A stretch of 10,001 nt of DNA, from contig JAGBQP010000013.1 in the NCBI GenBank assembly GCA_017632825.1, forward strand, positions 1 to 10,001, in the 5' to 3' direction. Source of the DNA: Prevotella sp. (GTDB lineage Bacteria > Bacteroidota > Bacteroidia > Bacteroidales > Bacteroidaceae). A program made the translations under genes and the position numbers. The notes under the pieces are model-generated. The model did not search any database. It saw only the letters and a list, made by a program, of their open reading frames with translations, and had not been told where the DNA came from. This document shows positions 5,711-10,001 of the stretch, in pieces (the first letter of the stretch is position 1; every line of letters starts with the position of its first letter).

Positions 5711-8700
5711 CTATTTCGGGAAACAGAAACTGCGACGGCCTGTTGCAAGGAAGCCAAAGCGGTCGGTAGCCTCAACCTCGACGGTGTGGGCACCGCTACT
5801 GGCAGCCACAGGCAGCTGGAGTGTCCAAAGCTGGCCGGAGGCACGGTGACGCAGAGGGTTCAAGCGGTTATATTTAGTAGGATATATGTGCTGAAGATTT
5901 TGCTCACGGGCACGGGCAACATTAGGATCGACAAGGGCCTGCTTCTGGCACACCTGCCACTCGCCGCCATCAATGCGGCAACGCACCTGTGTGCTGTCGC
6001 AACCGCCCCAGACGGTCATCATGAGAAGTCCTTCGGGCAGCTCCTTCATATCGCGCAGGTGCTGGTCAAGACTGTCGATACCAGTGACGTGGATATTCAT
6101 CTGACGGTCGGCATCGAGACCCACAGCCTTACAGCGAACGGTATAGCGGGTGTCGTCGAAGTCGAGTACAAAATAGTTACGTGGAGTACCTTCCTGTTGC
6201 AAGGCCGAAGGAACACCGTCGGACTCTTTCTCACCTACCCACCAGAAACCACAGGCGGCACCGGCACCAAGTTCATGAATACGGACTCCACGCCCCTCGT
6301 GAAAGAAGCGGGCAACGGAGTGCATGTGACCGCTGAGCACAAGAACATCTCCCCTACCCTCAACAAGACTGATAAGTTCGGCTGCATTGGCCGTATGAGC
6401 CAAAGGAACATGCATACTGAGGACGATGAGACGGTCGGCAGGCACATGCTGCAGGTCCTGACGTACAAAACGGAGCTGACGCTCGGAGAAACGGCCTTTA
6501 TAGCCACGGGCACCATCGGGATAGACGTTGTTAAGCACCACGAAATGGCAGCGTCCCTCATTGAATGCATACATATCGGCACCGAAGACCGTGTTATAGC
6601 TACGCGTCTGTCGCCAGGCCACCGTATCGACATCGCGGTCATGATTGCCAAGAACGGTCCATGACTGCTGCGGCAACTGCTCCATGAGGCGGCGCATGTC
6701 GGGATAGAGCGAAAGATTATTATTGACAAGGTCACCAAGGAATATATTAAGCGTGGTAGTCGCTGATGCATGGCGGGTGGCGGGCGACGGAAGGAGTTCG
6801 GGCCACAGCGTACGGGTTGCGTAGTCGAGCTCCTGATAATTGCTGACCTGCACGTCACCTATCGCATTGAGGCGGAAGCGACGATTGACGGATTTACGCG
6901 TCAAGGGGAAATTGACAACCGACTGCTGATCGGCATAGTGGAATCCAGCGTTGACAACACGGCTCGCTGCCAGCGTATAGTCGGGCGGCAGAATGGGAAA
7001 GACGGAGCTGCCTTCGACTACGGGCAGACTGTAACGGCCCTGCCTGTCTGTGACGACAATGGTGTCGCCGTTGCTGACGGGAATGCCACGCAGTCCTTTC
7101 TCGCCCTTATCCTGCAGGCCGTTACCATTGCGGTCATCAAAAAGACTGCCGCTAACTGTAGTAGATTGTGTATGAAGACTGGCATGAGAAGGCGGCAAAA
7201 GAACGGCCTTGACCTCATAAGCATCGCGGATGACGTGATGGGCATAAGCAACGAGCGTGTCGATTGACATCTGACGGACCACATCGGCGTATCGTCTGAA
7301 CCAGGTCCAGTCTTCCTGATTGTTATAGACAGCATTGCGCACCCACGAAGTCCAATAGCTGGTCTGCTGAAGCTGGAGAGTATGGTCTTTCAGCAGGTTC
7401 TCCTTGACATCGTCAAGATAGGAGGCATATCGCTGAGGTTGTGTATAGAATTGCTGCAACTCATCGTGGGTAGCTTGTATAAGAACATCGACATCGGCTG
7501 GCTGGCAAACGAAAGCGATGGTGGCACGACTCAAATAGGTGGGATAACGGCCTGAAGCAACGGAGGCACTGACACTATAGACCTTACCCATATCCTCGCG
7601 CAACCGTTTAAGCAGGGCTGAACGGAGAATGGACTTCAAGGCCGAGGCATAGATTTCCTGACGTTGCAGATTGCCCTGGGGACGATCCTGCTGAAAAGTC
7701 AGCGTGACGGTAGCCTTCTGCTGGTCGTAGGTGGGGCCGATAAACTCTGTGTAGCGGTGGGGAATCTGACGGGCAGGCACAACCCATGTGGTGTCGGGTT
7801 GCCCGGCAGGCAGACCACCTATATAAGTACTGATGTAAGAACGCACGTCGTCAAGGTCGCAATCGCCCATGATGACAAACGTGAAGCCCGTGGCAGGGCC
7901 ATAGAAACGATGGTGAAGTGCCAACATGTCGGCGGGCCTCACCTCGCGATCGATGATTTTATCGGTCATCACGCTGTTGGTATAGTTACGACCGCCAATG
8001 AGCCAGCCGAGTTCGCGATTGAAGATATCGGAGGGTGTCTCGGTCTTCGTGAGATAGTTTTCCTTGAGTTTGTCGATGGTGAGGCGGCAGACGGCTGTGT
8101 CGAGGCGAGGCTGTGTCCACCGTAGCCACAGAAGTTGGAACATGGTCTCCATATCCTGCAGATGGGCAGAGCCGGCGACACCGGTGCGCAGCTTATCGAC
8201 CAGTAGACGAACAGAAGCGGTATTGCCCGTGAGATAGTGGCTCAGGGCCTCGCGCGAGAAATCGCCGGCGCCGCTCAGGCTGATAATGCCTGGAGCTACT
8301 ACACCCGTGAAATAGTGAAGACTGTCAACACCATACTGTCCACCCTTGCGGAAAGCAGAGAGCGTCAGACGGTCGTGTTCGGTATCGCTACGACGGAAAA
8401 TGACACGAGCACCATTGTCGAGACGCAGGTCAACGGCTCCTATCTCGGGAATGGGCTGCTCGCTGACAATATGGTCGGCAGGCTCGAGCGTCGTCAACTG
8501 TTCAGGCACGTCGGTATAGTGCCAATAGCGGGCAACAGGCTGGTGGCGATAGGTCGTGATGAGCAGCCGCAAATCGTCCTCATCGGACACCTCCTGAGCT
8601 ACCTCTTCGCCACCACGCAGCAGGATATGCTGGGGACGGGACACGAACGTGGTCTGAATGAGCTGCAGTAACGACAGCGAGTCGATAGTGGGCAGATAGC

Positions 8701-9988
8701 GCTCCATGAGTGCCAGTTCGGTCTCACGCGAAATAAAGCGATTGCCTTCATAATAGTCGGCATAGATCTCATCCATCAGACTGACTGAGCGAACATTCCG
8801 ACCGGCACTGGTCACTTTGTTGCGCATGGAGCTGAGTACGGCTTTCTTGGCACGGGCTATCTCAGACTGGGTGAAACCATAGCGGAAAATCTGCTGCTGA
8901 TGGGTGATAAAGTCGGCAATACCTTTACGCAAACGTCCCTTGACAAGCTCGACGGAAGCATCGGTAACGCCGGTAGCGCCGAGAAAACGGGAGTACTGGA
9001 TACTGCCTTTGGCATAGGCTGGATTGTCGAATGACAAAGCGGCAAAACGCGCCTTCATCAGACGGTTGACGAGACTACGCTCCAAATACTGGCGGTAGTC
9101 GTCGGCGGTCTGAACGGCTGGCGGCTGCGGCAGCAACATCAGCATATCGAGTTCGGTAGTCTTGACACCGGGAGCCGTAGCAATGGTGAAGGCCTCTGCC
9201 GTGTATTCGGGAATCGTAGGAACAACAGAAGGAACCGGCTTGTCAGATTTCCCCGTCATACCGGAGAACTTCTCACGAATGTGGCGCTCCATCTGGGTAG
9301 CATCGACATCGCCAACGACTGCAAGGGCCATAAGCTCTGGCCGGTACCATTGTTCGTAATACTGCCGGATGGTCTCTGGCGAAGCATGACGAATAATGGC
9401 GGTGTCGCCAATGGTGATGCGGCGATCGTAGATGGAACCATTCAGAATCTCGCGGACAAGGCGCATGGAATTATCAGTCTGCGTGCCGCCACGCGACAGC
9501 CACTCTGACAGAATGACGCCACGTTCCTTCTCGACCTCGGCAGGGTCAATGGTCAGCCCACAGGCCCAGTCGGCGAGGATGGTTAGCGTCGAATCGACCA
9601 TCAATGGGTCTGTGCAAGGTAGCTGCAGCTTATAGACGGTCTCGTTGAATGATGTATGGGCGTTCAGATCCTTGCCGAACTTAGCTCCTTTAGACTCCAG
9701 GAAACGGACAATGCCGTCGCCAGGGAAATGTTTAGTTCCGTTGAAAGCCAGATGCTCGAGGAAATGGGCCAGTCCCTGCTGGTCATCGCGCTCGTTAACG
9801 GAGCCCGACTTGACAAACAGACGATAGACGGCCTCACCCCGAGGTGTCTGGTTGGGATATATATAATAGGTCAGTCCATTCTTCAAACGCCCCATGCGCA
9901 ACTGAGGGTCACGGGACAAAAGCTGTGCTGATGCCAGTAATGGCATCAGCAACAGCAAAATGTTAATGATAACTCTGTTTCTCATCAT
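5711..9988 (-). CDS. Secreted M16 zinc peptidase fused to a calcineurin-like phosphoesterase
   Basis: A 1425-residue periplasmic or exported protein. A signal peptide ends near residue 21 (LLASAQ). Residues about 25-932 are a complete two-half M16 (pitrilysin/PqqL-like) peptidase. The active half has HFLEH (H75, E78, H79) with third zinc ligand E155 in KERG. The second half (from about 515) lacks the zinc motif but keeps R797 and Y804, which complete the site in this family. After a short Ser/Thr/His linker, residues about 945-1425 form a complete phosphoesterase: an N-terminal beta domain with a DxNGNGxxDxGE loop (951-963), then GDVQ (D1045), GDLVNN (D1086), GNHD (1114-1117), MH (H1193) and GHMH (H1221, H1223), and a C-terminal beta domain. 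Each half matches the normal length of a free-standing protein. A peptidase cutting short periplasmic peptides and a phosphoesterase of unknown substrate are inferred. ATG 9985 is an alternative start. Confidence 0.93.
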   Translation of the reverse strand: MMRNRVIINILLLLMPLLASAQLLSRDPQLRMGRLKNGLTYYIYPNQTPRGEAVYRLFVKSGSVNERDDQQGLAHFLEHLAFNGTKHFPGDGIVRFLESKGAKFGKDLNAHTSFNETVYKLQLPCTDPLMVDSTLTILADWACGLTIDPAEVEKERGVILSEWLSRGGTQTDNSMRLVREILNGSIYDRRITIGDTAIIRHASPETIRQYYEQWYRPELMALAVVGDVDATQMERHIREKFSGMTGKSDKPVPSVVPTIPEYTAEAFTIATAPGVKTTELDMLMLLPQPPAVQTADDYRQYLERSLVNRLMKARFAALSFDNPAYAKGSIQYSRFLGATGVTDASVELVKGRLRKGIADFITHQQQIFRYGFTQSEIARAKKAVLSSMRNKVTSAGRNVRSVSLMDEIYADYYEGNRFISRETELALMERYLPTIDSLSLLQLIQTTFVSRPQHILLRGGEEVAQEVSDEDDLRLLITTYRHQPVARYWHYTDVPEQLTTLEPADHIVSEQPIPEIGAVDLRLDNGARVIFRRSDTEHDRLTLSAFRKGGQYGVDSLHYFTGVVAPGIISLSGAGDFSREALSHYLTGNTASVRLLVDKLRTGVAGSAHLQDMETMFQLLWLRWTQPRLDTAVCRLTIDKLKENYLTKTETPSDIFNRELGWLIGGRNYTNSVMTDKIIDREVRPADMLALHHRFYGPATGFTFVIMGDCDLDDVRSYISTYIGGLPAGQPDTTWVVPARQIPHRYTEFIGPTYDQQKATVTLTFQQDRPQGNLQRQEIYASALKSILRSALLKRLREDMGKVYSVSASVASGRYPTYLSRATIAFVCQPADVDVLIQATHDELQQFYTQPQRYASYLDDVKENLLKDHTLQLQQTSYWTSWVRNAVYNNQEDWTWFRRYADVVRQMSIDTLVAYAHHVIRDAYEVKAVLLPPSHASLHTQSTTVSGSLFDDRNGNGLQDKGEKGLRGIPVSNGDTIVVTDRQGRYSLPVVEGSSVFPILPPDYTLAASRVVNAGFHYADQQSVVNFPLTRKSVNRRFRLNAIGDVQVSNYQELDYATRTLWPELLPSPATRHASATTTLNIFLGDLVNNNLSLYPDMRRLMEQLPQQSWTVLGNHDRDVDTVAWRQTRSYNTVFGADMYAFNEGRCHFVVLNNVYPDGARGYKGRFSERQLRFVRQDLQHVPADRLIVLSMHVPLAHTANAAELISLVEGRGDVLVLSGHMHSVARFFHEGRGVRIHELGAGAACGFWWVGEKESDGVPSALQQEGTPRNYFVLDFDDTRYTVRCKAVGLDADRQMNIHVTGIDSLDQHLRDMKELPEGLLMMTVWGGCDSTQVRCRIDGGEWQVCQKQALVDPNVARAREQNLQHIYPTKYNRLNPLRHRASGQLWTLQLPVAASSGAHTVEVEATDRFGFLATGRRSFCFPK

Positions 9989-10001
9989 AGGGTGTCAAAG
10001 C

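Noticed and set aside
5685..5713. Two TTCCCTA direct repeats 22 bp apart near the lipoprotein promoter
   Set aside because: Seven bases is short, and one copy is the end of a coding sequence; chance is sufficient.
5707..5722. TTCCC/GGGAA hairpin over the stop codon of the large fusion gene
   Set aside because: The stem is only 5 bp and no T-run follows on the minus strand, so I do not call it a terminator.
5786..6664. Plus-strand open frame of 292 codons opposite the phosphoesterase domain
   Set aside because: It is antisense to a frame with clear GNHD and GHMH motifs, has low-complexity composition and no recognisable domain; it is a shadow of the real gene. The same applies to other antisense frames across 6770-9931.
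9989..10001. TTTG upstream of the fusion gene as part of a -7 box
   Set aside because: The TA half would fall beyond the window edge, so a promoter cannot be supported.

Overview
The window looks like a chromosomal segment of a Bacteroidales bacterium, most plausibly a Prevotella relative. Three promoters fit the Bacteroidetes -33/-7 pattern (TTTG-like box, about 19-20 nt spacer, TAnnTTTG). No start codon needs a Shine-Dalgarno site. The gene families (LytS/LytTR pair, Bacteroides-type GdhA, large M16 peptidase, calcineurin-like phosphoesterase with MetallophosN/C-type flanks) are usual for that order. Base composition is near 50% GC and even throughout. I see no tRNA, rRNA, CRISPR array, transposase or phage gene. 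The genus is inference.

Plus-strand half, 1-4369: the tail of a LytS-type sensor kinase overlaps, by ATGA, a LytTR-family response regulator. A long hairpin ending this operon overlaps the promoter of gdhA, the glutamate dehydrogenase that assimilates ammonium. The 3' end of gdhA has been tandemly duplicated into its own 3' UTR, just before a strong GC hairpin. Next, from its own promoter with a very short leader, comes a small secreted RlpA-like cell-wall protein. It is followed after 40 bp by a DUF2130 protein: a half zinc ribbon, a long coiled coil, and a core with the residue pattern of a PD-(D/E)XK nuclease.

Convergent gap, 4370-4517: it contains a 17-bp perfect inverted repeat with a structured 43-nt loop, and a second small hairpin. 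These probably terminate the two converging transcripts.

Minus-strand half, 4518-9988: in transcription order these are a 1425-residue secreted protein, a glycine-zipper lipoprotein with its own promoter, and the water channel AqpZ 53 bp behind the lipoprotein. The 1425-residue protein is the main novelty. One uninterrupted frame joins a complete two-half M16 (pitrilysin/PqqL-like) zinc peptidase to a complete calcineurin-like phosphoesterase, with only a short linker and no internal signal peptide.

Most genes are envelope or central-metabolism housekeeping functions. The second-look items are the peptidase-phosphoesterase fusion, the palindrome shared by a terminator and the gdhA promoter, the gdhA tail duplication, and the convergent-gap inverted repeat.
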